Shown: piece by piece, positions 31,012-38,720 of the stretch
How the letters are laid out: each line of letters opens with the position of its first letter
How positions within the stretch are numbered: the stretch's first letter is position 1
Origin: Streptomyces humi
GTDB lineage: Bacteria; Actinomycetota; Actinomycetes; Streptomycetales; Streptomycetaceae
Direction of reading: 5' to 3'
DNA length: 41,705 nt
NCBI RefSeq assembly: GCF_001005085.2
Contig: NZ_LBMU02000084.1
Location: forward strand, 1 to 41,705
Program-made: the position numbers and the translations under genes
The notes under the pieces: generated by a model
Seen by the model: the letters and a program-made list of their open reading frames with translations, nothing else
Told to the model about the DNA's origin: nothing
Database searches by the model: none

Positions 31012-32466
31012 ATGACTGACAAGTCCGCGCCCCTGTCCACCGAGTCCACCGCCTACCGTGCCGCCCTCGACGTGATCCGCGCGGTCGAGCCGCGCGTCGC
31101 GGACGCCATCGGCCAGGAGGTCGCCGACCAGCGCGAGATGCTCAAGCTGATCGCGTCCGAGAACTACGCCTCCCCGGCGACCCTGCTTGCGATGGGCAAC
31201 TGGTTCAGCGACAAGTACGCCGAGGGCACCATCGGCCGCCGCTTCTACGCCGGCTGCCGCAACGTCGACACCGTCGAGGGTCTCGCCGCCGAGCACGCCC
31301 GCGAGCTGTTCGGCGCCCGGCACGCCTACGTCCAGCCGCACTCCGGCATCGACGCCAACCTGGTCGCCTTCTGGGCCGTCCTCGCCGACCGCGTCGAGGT
31401 CCCCTTCCTGGAGAAGACCGGCGCCCGCCAGGTCAACGACCTCACCGAGGCCGACTGGGCCGAGCTGCGGCAGGCCTTCGGCAACCAGCGGATGCTCGGC
31501 ATGTCCCTGGACGCGGGCGGCCACCTCACGCACGGCTTCCGCCCGAACATCTCCGGCAAGATGTTCGACCAGCGCTCCTACGGCACCGACCCGGCCACCG
31601 GCCTCATCGACTACGACGCGCTGCGCGAGCAGGCCCGCGAGTTCAAGCCCCTGATCATCGTCGCCGGCTACTCCGCCTACCCCCGCCTGGTGAACTTCCG
31701 GATCATGCGCGAGATCGCCGACGAGGTCGGCGCGACCCTCATGGTCGATATGGCGCACTTCGCGGGCCTGGTCGCCGGCAAGGTCCTGACCGGCGACTTC
31801 GACCCGGTCCCGCACGCCCAGATCGTGACCACCACCACCCACAAGTCGCTGCGCGGCCCGCGCGGCGGCATGGTCCTGTGCGACGACTCCCTGAAGGACC
31901 AGGTCGACCGCGGCTGCCCGATGGTCCTCGGCGGTCCGCTCCCGCACGTCATGGCCGCGAAGGCCGTCGCCCTGGCCGAGGCCCGGCAGCCCGCCTTCCA
32001 GGACTACGCCCAGCGGATCGTCGACAACGCGCGCGCGCTCGCCGAGGGCCTGATGCGCCGGGGCGCAACCCTGGTCACGGGGGGTACCGACAACCACCTC
32101 AACCTGATCGACGTGGCAGGCTCCTACGGCCTCACCGGCCGCCAGGCGGAGTCCGCGCTCCTCGACTCCGGCATCGTCACCAACCGCAACGCGATCCCGG
32201 CCGACCCGAACGGCGCCTGGTACACCTCCGGCATCCGCATCGGCACCCCGGCGCTGACCACGCGCGGCCTGGGCACGGCCGAGATGGACGAGGTCGCGGG
32301 CCTGATCGACCGCGTCCTCACCACCGCCGAGCCGGGCACCACGAAGTCCGGCGCGCCGAGCAAGGCGTCGCACGTCCTGGACGAGAAGGTCTCGGCGGAG
32401 ATCGCCCAGCGCGCGACGGACCTGGTGGCGGGCTTCCCGCTCTACCCGGAGATCGACCTCGGCTGA
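31012..32466 (+). CDS. glyA: Serine hydroxymethyltransferase
   Basis: The protein has 484 residues. It interconverts serine plus tetrahydrofolate with glycine plus 5,10-methylene-tetrahydrofolate, feeding purine, thymidine and methionine synthesis. Motifs: LIASENYASP near the N-terminus, SDKYAEG, YVQPHSG, DMAHFAGL, and the PLP lysine K278 in TTTTHKSLRGPRGG. It is about 65 residues longer than the Escherichia coli enzyme, with an insertion near residues 120-165 (VEVPFLEKTGARQVNDL...), a form seen in actinomycetes. ATG 31012 has GGAGG six bases upstream. It is controlled by the preceding ZTP riboswitch. Confidence 0.96.
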   Translation: MTDKSAPLSTESTAYRAALDVIRAVEPRVADAIGQEVADQREMLKLIASENYASPATLLAMGNWFSDKYAEGTIGRRFYAGCRNVDTVEGLAAEHARELFGARHAYVQPHSGIDANLVAFWAVLADRVEVPFLEKTGARQVNDLTEADWAELRQAFGNQRMLGMSLDAGGHLTHGFRPNISGKMFDQRSYGTDPATGLIDYDALREQAREFKPLIIVAGYSAYPRLVNFRIMREIADEVGATLMVDMAHFAGLVAGKVLTGDFDPVPHAQIVTTTTHKSLRGPRGGMVLCDDSLKDQVDRGCPMVLGGPLPHVMAAKAVALAEARQPAFQDYAQRIVDNARALAEGLMRRGATLVTGGTDNHLNLIDVAGSYGLTGRQAESALLDSGIVTNRNAIPADPNGAWYTSGIRIGTPALTTRGLGTAEMDEVAGLIDRVLTTAEPGTTKSGAPSKASHVLDEKVSAEIAQRATDLVAGFPLYPEIDLG

Positions 32467-32467
32467 G

Positions 32468-32519
32468 GCGCCCCGCAGGGGCGCGGGGAACTGCGCGAAC
32501 GGCCCCCACCGGCCCGCAG
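32468..32519 (+). repeat. Streptomyces dispersed intergenic repeat, copy 1
   Basis: Directly after glyA, a seven-bp hairpin (32468-32474 / 32478-32484) is followed by GGGGAACTGCGCGAAC and CCCCCACCGGCCCGCAG. This composite element recurs inverted at 34331-34409 and is of a kind seen very often between Streptomyces genes. Here the hairpin may also terminate glyA transcription. Confidence 0.8.
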
Positions 32520-32592
32520 TCCCCCGCGCTCCGAAACCACCCCCCCCACCGCCGGGCCATTCCCACCCTCACCCTCTGAGAGAATGGTGAAC

Positions 32593-33606
32593 ATGGCCTC
32601 AGATCGACCTCGCGTGCTGTCCGGCATCCAGCCCACCGCCGGTTCGTTCCACCTGGGCAACTACCTCGGCGCCGTCCGCCAGTGGGTGGCCCTCCAGGAG
32701 TCCCACGACGCCTTCTACATGGTCGTCGACCTGCACGCGATCACGGTCCCGCAGGACCCCGCCGAACTGCGCGCCAACACCAGGCTCGCCGCGGCGCAGT
32801 TGCTCGCCGCCGGCCTGGACCCGGACCGCTGCACCCTCTTCGTGCAGAGCCACGTCCCGGAGCACGCCCAGCTCGCCTGGGTCATGAACTGCCTCACCGG
32901 CTTCGGCGAGGCCAGCCGGATGACCCAGTTCAAGGACAAGGCGGCCCGGCAGGGCGCGGACCGCGCGTCCGTCGGCCTGTTCACGTACCCCGTCCTCCAG
33001 GTCGCCGACATCCTGCTCTACCAGGCCCACGAGGTCCCGGTCGGCGAGGACCAGCGCCAGCACGTCGAGCTCACCCGTGACCTCGCCGAGCGCTTCAACG
33101 GCCGGTTCGGCGAGACCTTCACCGTCCCGAAGCCGTACATCCTCAAGGAGACGGCGAAGATCTACGACCTTCAGGACCCGTCGATCAAGATGAGCAAGTC
33201 GGCGTCCACGCCGAAGGGCCTCATCAACCTGCTCGACGACCCGAAGGCGACGGCGAAGAAGGTCAAGAGCGCCGTCACCGACACGGACACGGTGATCCGC
33301 TACGACGCCGTGGCGAAGCCGGGCGTCTCGAACCTCCTCACTATCTACTCCACCCTCACCGGCAGGTCGATCGCCGAGCTGGAGCAGGAGTACGAGGGCA
33401 AGATGTACGGCGCGCTCAAGACGGACCTCGCCGACGTCATGGTCGAGTTCGTGACCCCGTTCCGGGAGCGCACCCAGCAGTACCTGGACGACTCGGAGAC
33501 GCTCGACTCGATCCTGGCCAAGGGCGCGGAGAAGGCGCGTGCCGTCGCCGCCGAGACCCTGGCCCAGGCCTACGACCGGGTCGGCTTCCTGCCCGCCAAG
33601 CACTGA
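32593..33606 (+). CDS. trpS: Tryptophanyl-tRNA synthetase
   Basis: The protein has 337 residues and is a class I aminoacyl-tRNA synthetase that charges tRNA-Trp. The nucleotide-binding HIGH equivalent is HLGN (20-23) and the KMSKS loop is at 199-203. The FTYPVLQVADILLY and GEDQRQHVELTRD blocks are typical of TrpS. ATG 32593 is preferred because GAGAGA lies nine bases upstream; ATG 32584 is too close to that site. Many streptomycetes have two TrpS enzymes, one conferring resistance to indolmycin-type inhibitors. Which form this is cannot be settled here. Confidence 0.96.
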   Translation: MASDRPRVLSGIQPTAGSFHLGNYLGAVRQWVALQESHDAFYMVVDLHAITVPQDPAELRANTRLAAAQLLAAGLDPDRCTLFVQSHVPEHAQLAWVMNCLTGFGEASRMTQFKDKAARQGADRASVGLFTYPVLQVADILLYQAHEVPVGEDQRQHVELTRDLAERFNGRFGETFTVPKPYILKETAKIYDLQDPSIKMSKSASTPKGLINLLDDPKATAKKVKSAVTDTDTVIRYDAVAKPGVSNLLTIYSTLTGRSIAELEQEYEGKMYGALKTDLADVMVEFVTPFRERTQQYLDDSETLDSILAKGAEKARAVAAETLAQAYDRVGFLPAKH

Positions 33607-33646
33607 GCCGGCAGCGATTCGCGCGGCGAAGCGCTGCACATCACTT

Positions 33647-33679
33647 CGGCCACGGCTGCCCGGGAGGGGGCCGTGGCCG
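33647..33679 (+). terminator. Hairpin terminator after trpS
   Basis: Perfect ten-bp arms (33647-33656, 33670-33679) with a 13-base loop lie 40 bases after the trpS stop and before the next gene on the same strand. This fits a rho-independent type terminator without T-run. Confidence 0.65.
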
Positions 33680-33750
33680 TACAGTCGATAGCCGGACGGC
33701 CGGGTACGAACCCGACACCCGTCCGGCCATCACGACCGACGGGAGATGAC

Positions 33751-34329
33751 GTGGGGACCGTAACGATCGGCGTGTCGATCGCGGTCCCGGAGCCTCACGG
33801 CAGCCTGCTCCAGGAGCGGCGCGCGGGCTTCGGCGACGCCGCGGCCCATGGCATCCCCACGCACGTGACCCTGCTGCCGCCGACGGAGATCGACGCGGGG
33901 GCGCTGGGCGCGGTGCGGGCCCACCTGAGCGAGGTCGCGGCGGTGGGCAGGCCGTTCCCGATGCGGCTGTGCGGTACCGGTACGTTCCGGCCGCTGTCAC
34001 CGGTGGTGTACGTCCGGGTGGTGGAGGGGGCGGACGACTGCGCCTGGCTCCAGCAGCGGGTGCGGGACGCGTCGGGGCCGCTGGAGCGGGAGCTTCAGTT
34101 CCCGTACCACCCGCATGTGACCGTGGCCCACGGGATCGACGAGGCGGCGATGGACCGGGCGTTCGCCGAACTGGCGGATTTCGAGGCCGAGTGGTCGTGC
34201 ATGGGGTTCGCGTTGTACGAGCAGGGGGCGGACGGGGTGTGGCGGAAGCTGCACGAGTACGCGTTCGGGGGCTCTGTCGTGCCGCCTCAGGTGGGTCACG
34301 CGGAGCGGGGCAGTATCGCCAGTCGGTAG
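33751..34329 (+). CDS. 2'-5' RNA ligase-like 2H phosphoesterase
   Basis: The protein has 192 residues. Two HxT motifs, HVT (38-40) and HVT (122-124, in HPHVTVAHG), mark the 2H phosphoesterase superfamily (LigT/2'-5' RNA ligase type). These enzymes act on 2',3'-cyclic phosphates or 2'-5' linkages in RNA or nucleotides; the natural substrate is unknown. GTG 33751 is chosen because GGGAG lies six bases upstream; upstream in-frame residues look non-coding. Its stop directly abuts a dispersed intergenic repeat. Confidence 0.88.
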   Translation: MGTVTIGVSIAVPEPHGSLLQERRAGFGDAAAHGIPTHVTLLPPTEIDAGALGAVRAHLSEVAAVGRPFPMRLCGTGTFRPLSPVVYVRVVEGADDCAWLQQRVRDASGPLERELQFPYHPHVTVAHGIDEAAMDRAFAELADFEAEWSCMGFALYEQGADGVWRKLHEYAFGGSVVPPQVGHAERGSIASR

Positions 34330-34330
34330 C

Positions 34331-34409
34331 CTGCGGGCCGGTGGGGGCTGGTCGCGCGGTTCCTCCCCCGGCCTTCGTCCGGGGGCACCCCCAGCGCCCC
34401 TGAAGGGGC
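34331..34409 (-). repeat. Streptomyces dispersed intergenic repeat, copy 2 (inverted)
   Basis: The start CTGCGGGCCGGTGGGGGCTG is the reverse complement of the end of copy 1 at 32468-32519, except for small differences. After GTCGCGCGGTTCC an extra hairpin-forming insert of about 30 bases (34363-34394) separates it from the terminal hairpin (34396-34409). It lies between two converging genes. Confidence 0.8.
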
Positions 34410-34427
34410 ACCCCCAGCCGGGCGGAA

Positions 34428-35183
34428 CTAGATCGGCAGTCGTCGGAACACCGACCGCGGTGCGTGCCGCAGGGCCGACATCACCACCCGCAGCGCGCCC
34501 GGCACCCACACCATCTCCGAGCGCCTGCGCAGGCCCGTCTCGATCGCCGTCGCCACCGCCTCCGGGGTCGTCGCCAGCGGGGCCTCCTCCAGGCCCTCGG
34601 TCATCCTCGACCGCACGAAACCCGGCCGTACGACCATCACGTGCACGCCCGTCCCGTGCAGCGCGTCGCCGAGGCCCTGTGCGAAGGCGTCCAGGCCTGC
34701 CTTGCTGGAGCCGTAGATGAAGTTGGAGCGGCGGGCCCGCTCTCCGGCCACGGACGACAGGACCACCAGCGAGCCGTGGCCCTGGGCCTGCAACGCCCGC
34801 GCGCTGACCAGGCCCGCCGAGACGGCGCCGGTGTAGTTGGTCTGGGCGACGCGCACGGCGTTCACCGGCTCCCGCTCGTCCGTCGCCTGGTCGCCGAGGA
34901 CGCCGAAGGCCAGCAGGACCACGTCGACGTCGCCCTCCGCGAAGACCTTGCCGAGGACCGCCTCGTGGGACTCGGGGTCGAGGGCGTCGAAGGGGAGGGT
35001 GTGGACGTCCGGCCCGAGCGTGCGCAGGTGCGCGGCGGCCTGTTCGAGCGCGGGGGAGGGACGGCCGGCCAGCCACACGGTACGGGTGCGGCGGGCGATC
35101 AGCCGGCGCGCGGTGGCCAGCGCGATCTCGGACGTACCGCCGAGGACGAGCAGGGACTGGGGCATTCCGAAGGCGTCCTTCAC
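34428..35183 (-). CDS. dprE2: Decaprenylphosphoryl-2-keto-ribose reductase DprE2-like SDR
   Basis: The protein has 251 residues and is a short-chain dehydrogenase. The nucleotide-binding loop is LGGTSEIALATAR near residue 14, and the catalytic set is Ser in LSSVAGERARR with Y-x-x-x-K in NFIYGSSKAG. In mycobacteria DprE2 reduces the 2-keto intermediate made by DprE1, completing epimerisation of decaprenylphosphoryl-ribose to decaprenylphosphoryl-arabinose (DPA). The call is firm because it follows a DprE1 gene by 22 bases on the same strand. The GTG start has AGGAG five bases upstream. Confidence 0.92.
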   Translation of the reverse strand: MKDAFGMPQSLLVLGGTSEIALATARRLIARRTRTVWLAGRPSPALEQAAAHLRTLGPDVHTLPFDALDPESHEAVLGKVFAEGDVDVVLLAFGVLGDQATDEREPVNAVRVAQTNYTGAVSAGLVSARALQAQGHGSLVVLSSVAGERARRSNFIYGSSKAGLDAFAQGLGDALHGTGVHVMVVRPGFVRSRMTEGLEEAPLATTPEAVATAIETGLRRRSEMVWVPGALRVVMSALRHAPRSVFRRLPI

Positions 35184-35205
35184 GACAGCTCCTGGAGACT
35201 GGGGG

Positions 35206-36588
35206 CTAGAGACCGAGACGGCGGGACAGGTCGGAGACGAACACCCCGTGCGGGTCCAACTCCGCCCGCAGGGCGCGGAATTCGGCGAGCCTCGGGTACA
35301 TCGCGGTGAGCAGTTCGGGGCGCAGCCGGGAGTCCTTGGCGAGGTAGACGCGGCCGCCGGCGGCGGCCACCTCCTCGTCGAGTTCGTCGAGGAGGGCGGC
35401 GAGGCCGGGCAGCGCGGCCGGGATGTCCAGGGCGAGGGTCCAGCCGGGCACCGGGAAGGAGAGCCAGCCGGGGTCGGCGTCGCCGAAGCGTTTGAGGACG
35501 GCCAGGAAGGACGGGCAGCGGCGTTCGGAGATCCGGGCCACGATCCGGCGCAGCGTGTCCTCCTGGCCGTGTCCGACGGCGAACTGGTACTGGACGAAGC
35601 CGGCCCGGCCGTAGACGCGGTTCCAGTGCGGGACGCCGTCCAGGGGGTGGAAGAACGCGGAGACGCGCTGGAGCCGGCCGGTGCTGGCGCGGGGCGCCTT
35701 GCGGTACCAGAGCTCGTTGAAGAGGCCGACGGTGGTGCGGCCCAGGAGGCCGCCGGGGACGAGGTCGGGGGCGGGCGGAAGGCTGCGGGGGCGGAAGGCG
35801 AGGGGCGCGCGTCCGGCGCGGGTGCGTGGGCCGAGCGCCTCCAGGGGGGCGTGGTCGCCGCGGGTGAGGACCGCGCGCCCGGTCGCCGGGCCGCGCGCGA
35901 GCAGGTCGATCCAGGCGACCGAGTAGCGGTACCGGTGGTCGGTCTCGGTGAGCCGGGTCAGCAGGTCGTCGAGGTCGGCGGCGCGTTCGGTGTCGACGGA
36001 CATGTACGACGTCTCGACGGGGAGGAGGCGGACGGTCGCCGTGAGGATCACTCCGGTCAGACCCATGCCGCCGACCGTCGCGTCGAACAGCGGGGTGCCG
36101 CGGCTCACCGTGCGGACATGGCCGTCCGCCGTGAGGAGTTCGAAGGACAGCACGTGACGGGAGAACGATCCCGAGACATGGTGGTTCTTGCCGTGGATGT
36201 CGGCGCCGATCGCGCCGCCCACCGTCACCTGGCGGGTGCCCGGGGTCACCGGGACGAACCAGCCGAGCGGCAGCAGCACCTCCATCAGGCGGTGCAACGA
36301 GACCCCTGCGTCGCACAGCACGGTGCCGCCGTCCGCGTCGATGGCATGGATGCGGTCGAGAGCCGTCATGTCGAGCACGGCACCGCCGGCGTTCTGCGCC
36401 GCGTCCCCGTACGCCCGCCCGAGGCCCCGTGCGATACCGCCGCGCGCCCCGCAGTTGCGGACTGCGTCGGCGGCCTCCTGGTACGTGCGGGGCCGGATCA
36501 GCCGGGCGGCGGTGGGGGCGGTGCGGCCCCAGCCGGTGACGGGGACGGTGGTGTCAGGCGCGACGGGCCCTCCAGGCTTTCCAGGCAT
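35206..36588 (-). CDS. dprE1: Decaprenylphosphoryl-ribose oxidase DprE1-like flavoenzyme
   Basis: The protein has 460 residues and belongs to the vanillyl-alcohol-oxidase-type FAD family. FAD-binding blocks: ARGLGRAYGD (53-62), VTVGGAIGADIHGKNHH (121-137), GGMGLTGVI. K418 in YLAKDSR fits the active-site lysine of mycobacterial DprE1, and FVSDLSRRL closes the protein. It would oxidise the 2'-OH of decaprenylphosphoryl-ribose. At the position of the mycobacterial Cys387, hit by benzothiazinones, PGWTLALDIP has Ala386. The ATG lacks a ribosome-binding site but a TACGGT -10-like box lies seven bases upstream, suggesting a leaderless mRNA. Confidence 0.93.
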   Translation of the reverse strand: MPGKPGGPVAPDTTVPVTGWGRTAPTAARLIRPRTYQEAADAVRNCGARGGIARGLGRAYGDAAQNAGGAVLDMTALDRIHAIDADGGTVLCDAGVSLHRLMEVLLPLGWFVPVTPGTRQVTVGGAIGADIHGKNHHVSGSFSRHVLSFELLTADGHVRTVSRGTPLFDATVGGMGLTGVILTATVRLLPVETSYMSVDTERAADLDDLLTRLTETDHRYRYSVAWIDLLARGPATGRAVLTRGDHAPLEALGPRTRAGRAPLAFRPRSLPPAPDLVPGGLLGRTTVGLFNELWYRKAPRASTGRLQRVSAFFHPLDGVPHWNRVYGRAGFVQYQFAVGHGQEDTLRRIVARISERRCPSFLAVLKRFGDADPGWLSFPVPGWTLALDIPAALPGLAALLDELDEEVAAAGGRVYLAKDSRLRPELLTAMYPRLAEFRALRAELDPHGVFVSDLSRRLGL

Positions 36589-36730
36589 GAGAACGACCGT
36601 ATCGCTGCCGTATGGGTGTTATGGGTGGAATAGGGGATTGAGTTACGGAAGATCACCTGACTCCCCGAAACGGGTGATTATCCGAATGTCGCTCCATATG
36701 GTCGTAGCTTTGGCGGGGTGAAGGTGAAGA
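36589..36730. promoter_or_regulatory. Divergent promoter region of the DPA genes
   Basis: This AT-richer 142-base spacer separates dprE1 (leftward) from the PAP2 gene (rightward). It contains an ATCACC/GGTGAT inverted repeat (36653-36676) and, on the minus strand, TACGGT close to the dprE1 start. Promoters for both operons must be here. The exact boxes on the right side are not clear. Confidence 0.45.
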
Positions 36731-37264
36731 GTGAGTCCAATGGACGACATGGACCACCGGATCCTCTCCGCGCTGCACGCCTGCGGCGCCGATCCACGCG
36801 TCGCGTCGGCCGCGCGCGGACTCTCCCTCGCCGGGGAGCACGGCGCGCTCTGGCTCGCGGCGGGCCTCGCCGGGGCCGCCGTGGACGGCGCGCGACGCGG
36901 CGCCTGGTTGCGCGGCACGGCGCTGGTCGCGGGCGCGCACCTCGGCAGCATGGGCGTCAAACGGGTCGTACGGCGGGCGCGTCCCGCGCATGTGCGGCCC
37001 CGGGTGCGTACCGCGGGCCGGCACTCCTTCCCCAGCTCGCACGCCACCTCCGCCACGGCCGCCGCCGTCGCCTTCGGAGCGCTCGGCGCCTCCGCCCTCG
37101 CGCCCCTCGCGGTCGCCGTGTGCCTCTCCCGGCTGGTCGTCGGGGTGCACTACCCGACGGACGTGGCGGCGGGCGCGGCCCTGGGGGCGCTCACGGCGCG
37201 CGCGGGAGCGCGTTGGATGCGCGACGGAGTGCCCGGCGCCTCGTACCCGGGGAGGCGGGCGTGA
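36731..37264 (+). CDS. PAP2-family phosphatase, likely decaprenylphosphoryl-5-phosphoribose phosphatase
   Basis: The protein has 177 residues with about four membrane segments. The three PAP2 signatures are present: K77..RRARP, PSSH (101-104), and S133-R...H140-YPTD. In mycobacteria the phosphatase Rv3807c removes the 5-phosphate from decaprenylphosphoryl-phosphoribose, and the gene lies beside the UbiA-type synthase exactly as here. GTG 36731 has AAGGTG a few bases upstream; ATG 36740 and 36749 are alternatives. Its stop overlaps the start of the next gene (GTGA). Confidence 0.9.
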   Translation: MSPMDDMDHRILSALHACGADPRVASAARGLSLAGEHGALWLAAGLAGAAVDGARRGAWLRGTALVAGAHLGSMGVKRVVRRARPAHVRPRVRTAGRHSFPSSHATSATAAAVAFGALGASALAPLAVAVCLSRLVVGVHYPTDVAAGAALGALTARAGARWMRDGVPGASYPGRRA

Positions 37265-38298
37265 CCGAGACCGCCCACGCGGCCGGTGAGGCGCGGGCTG
37301 GTGAGGCGCGTGCCGGTGAGGTGCGTGCTGGTGAGGCGCGGGCTGAAACGACTCTGCATGAGCAGCGCGGCCACCCCGTCCGGCCGTCCGGACCCGTACG
37401 GGCCCCGGTCACCCCCGGCGGTCTCCTCACGGGCCTGCTGAAGACCACCCGCCCCAAACAGTGGGTCAAGAACGCCCTGGTCATCGCCGCCCCGGCGGCC
37501 GCCGGACGGCTGTTCTCGGTGCCCGCCCTGCTGCGTGAGGCCCTGGTCTTCGCCCTCTTCACGGCCTGCGCCGCCGCCGTCTACCTGATCAACGACGCCC
37601 GGGACGCCGAAGCCGACCGCGCCCACCCCACGAAGTGCCGCCGCCCGGTCGCCGCCGGCCGGGTCCCGGTCCCCGTCGCCTACGCCGTGGGAGGCGTCCT
37701 CGCGGTCCTCGCGCCGCTGCTCGCGGCCCGGCTGACCCCGCCTCTCGTCCCGGTCCTGCTGGTCGCCTACCTGGCCGTGCAACTGGCGTACTGCGTCGCC
37801 CTGAAGCACGTCCTGGTCGTCGACCTCGTCGTCGTCACCACCGGCTTCCTGATGCGGGCGATGATCGGCGGGGTCGCGCTCGGCATCCCGCTGTCCCGCT
37901 GGTTCCTGATCACCACCGGCTTCGGCGCGCTCTTCATGGTGTCGGCCAAGCGCTACTCCGAGGCCGTGCAGATGGCCGGGAAAGCGGGCGCCACGCGCGC
38001 GCTGCTCACCGAGTACACCACCGGATACCTCCGTTTCGTCTGGCAGCTCGCCGCCGGGGTCGCCGTCCTCGCCTACTGCCTGTGGGCGCTGGAGGGCCAC
38101 GGCGGACCGGGCCCGGGACTGCTGCCCTGGCGCCAGCTGTCCATGGTCGCCTTCATCCTGGCGATCCTGCGCTACGCCGTCTTCGCCGACCGGGGCACCG
38201 CCGGCGAACCCGAGGACGTCGTCCTGCGCGACCGCGCCCTCGCTCTGATCGGCCTGGCCTGGCTGACGATGTACGCCCTCGCCGTGGCCCACTGGTGA
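37261..38298 (+). CDS. ubiA: UbiA-type decaprenyl-phosphate phosphoribosyltransferase
   Basis: The protein has 345 residues with about nine membrane segments. It has the UbiA prenyl-transferase motif NDARDAEADRAHPTKCRRP (111-129) and the RPKQWVKN block (64-71) typical of decaprenyl-phosphate 5-phosphoribosyltransferase (Rv3806c). It would join phosphoribose from PRPP to polyprenyl phosphate, the first step of DPA synthesis. The N-terminal 50 residues are an extra hydrophilic part with an RAGEA repeat encoded by 15-bp units (about 37288-37347). GTG 37261 has GGGGAGG five bases upstream and overlaps the PAP2 stop, so it is well supported. Confidence 0.93.
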   Translation: MTETAHAAGEARAGEARAGEVRAGEARAETTLHEQRGHPVRPSGPVRAPVTPGGLLTGLLKTTRPKQWVKNALVIAAPAAAGRLFSVPALLREALVFALFTACAAAVYLINDARDAEADRAHPTKCRRPVAAGRVPVPVAYAVGGVLAVLAPLLAARLTPPLVPVLLVAYLAVQLAYCVALKHVLVVDLVVVTTGFLMRAMIGGVALGIPLSRWFLITTGFGALFMVSAKRYSEAVQMAGKAGATRALLTEYTTGYLRFVWQLAAGVAVLAYCLWALEGHGGPGPGLLPWRQLSMVAFILAILRYAVFADRGTAGEPEDVVLRDRALALIGLAWLTMYALAVAHW

Positions 38299-38720
38299 TC
38301 GCGGACCGCCGTGAGCTGGTGGGGTTCGCCGCCGTCGGGCTGCTCGCCTACGCCGCCGACCTGGCCCTGTTCAGCTGGCTGCGCGGTCCGGCCGGGCTCG
38401 GTCCGCTCACCGCCAAGTCCCTGTCCTTCGTGGCGGGTTGCACGGTCGCCTACCTCGGCAACGCGCTCGGCACCTACCGGCACGCGCGCGCCACCGGCAT
38501 ACGCGCCTACGCCGTCTTCGTCGCCGTGAACGTCGCCGGCGCCCTGGTCCAGCTGCTCTGCCTCACCGTGAGCCACTACGGACTCGGCCTCACCTCGCGG
38601 CGCGCCGACACCGTATCCGGTGCGGTCGTCGGCATGGCACTGGCCACACTCGTGCGCTTCTGGGGTACCCGCACATTGGTATTCCGCGCAGGGGGCAGAG
38701 TCGGATCATGGACTGGCTGA
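38295..38720 (+). CDS. GtrA-family membrane protein
   Basis: The protein has 141 residues and four hydrophobic segments. LVGFAAVGLLAYAADLALF, TAKSLSFVAGCTVAYLGNALGTY and the RFWGTRTLVFR end match the GtrA family, small proteins that assist movement of polyprenyl-linked sugars across the membrane. A GtrA-type protein (Rv3789) is encoded with DprE1/DprE2 in mycobacteria and was linked to DPA. GTG 38295 overlaps the UbiA stop (GTGA), making a coupled three-gene run PAP2-UbiA-GtrA. Confidence 0.9.
   Translation: MIADRRELVGFAAVGLLAYAADLALFSWLRGPAGLGPLTAKSLSFVAGCTVAYLGNALGTYRHARATGIRAYAVFVAVNVAGALVQLLCLTVSHYGLGLTSRRADTVSGAVVGMALATLVRFWGTRTLVFRAGGRVGSWTG

Noticed and set aside
29434..32373. Very long minus-strand open frame continuing upstream of hsdR across rocD and glyA
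   Set aside because: It is antisense to the clear serine hydroxymethyltransferase and extends HsdR far beyond its family N-terminus; open antisense frames are common at this GC content.
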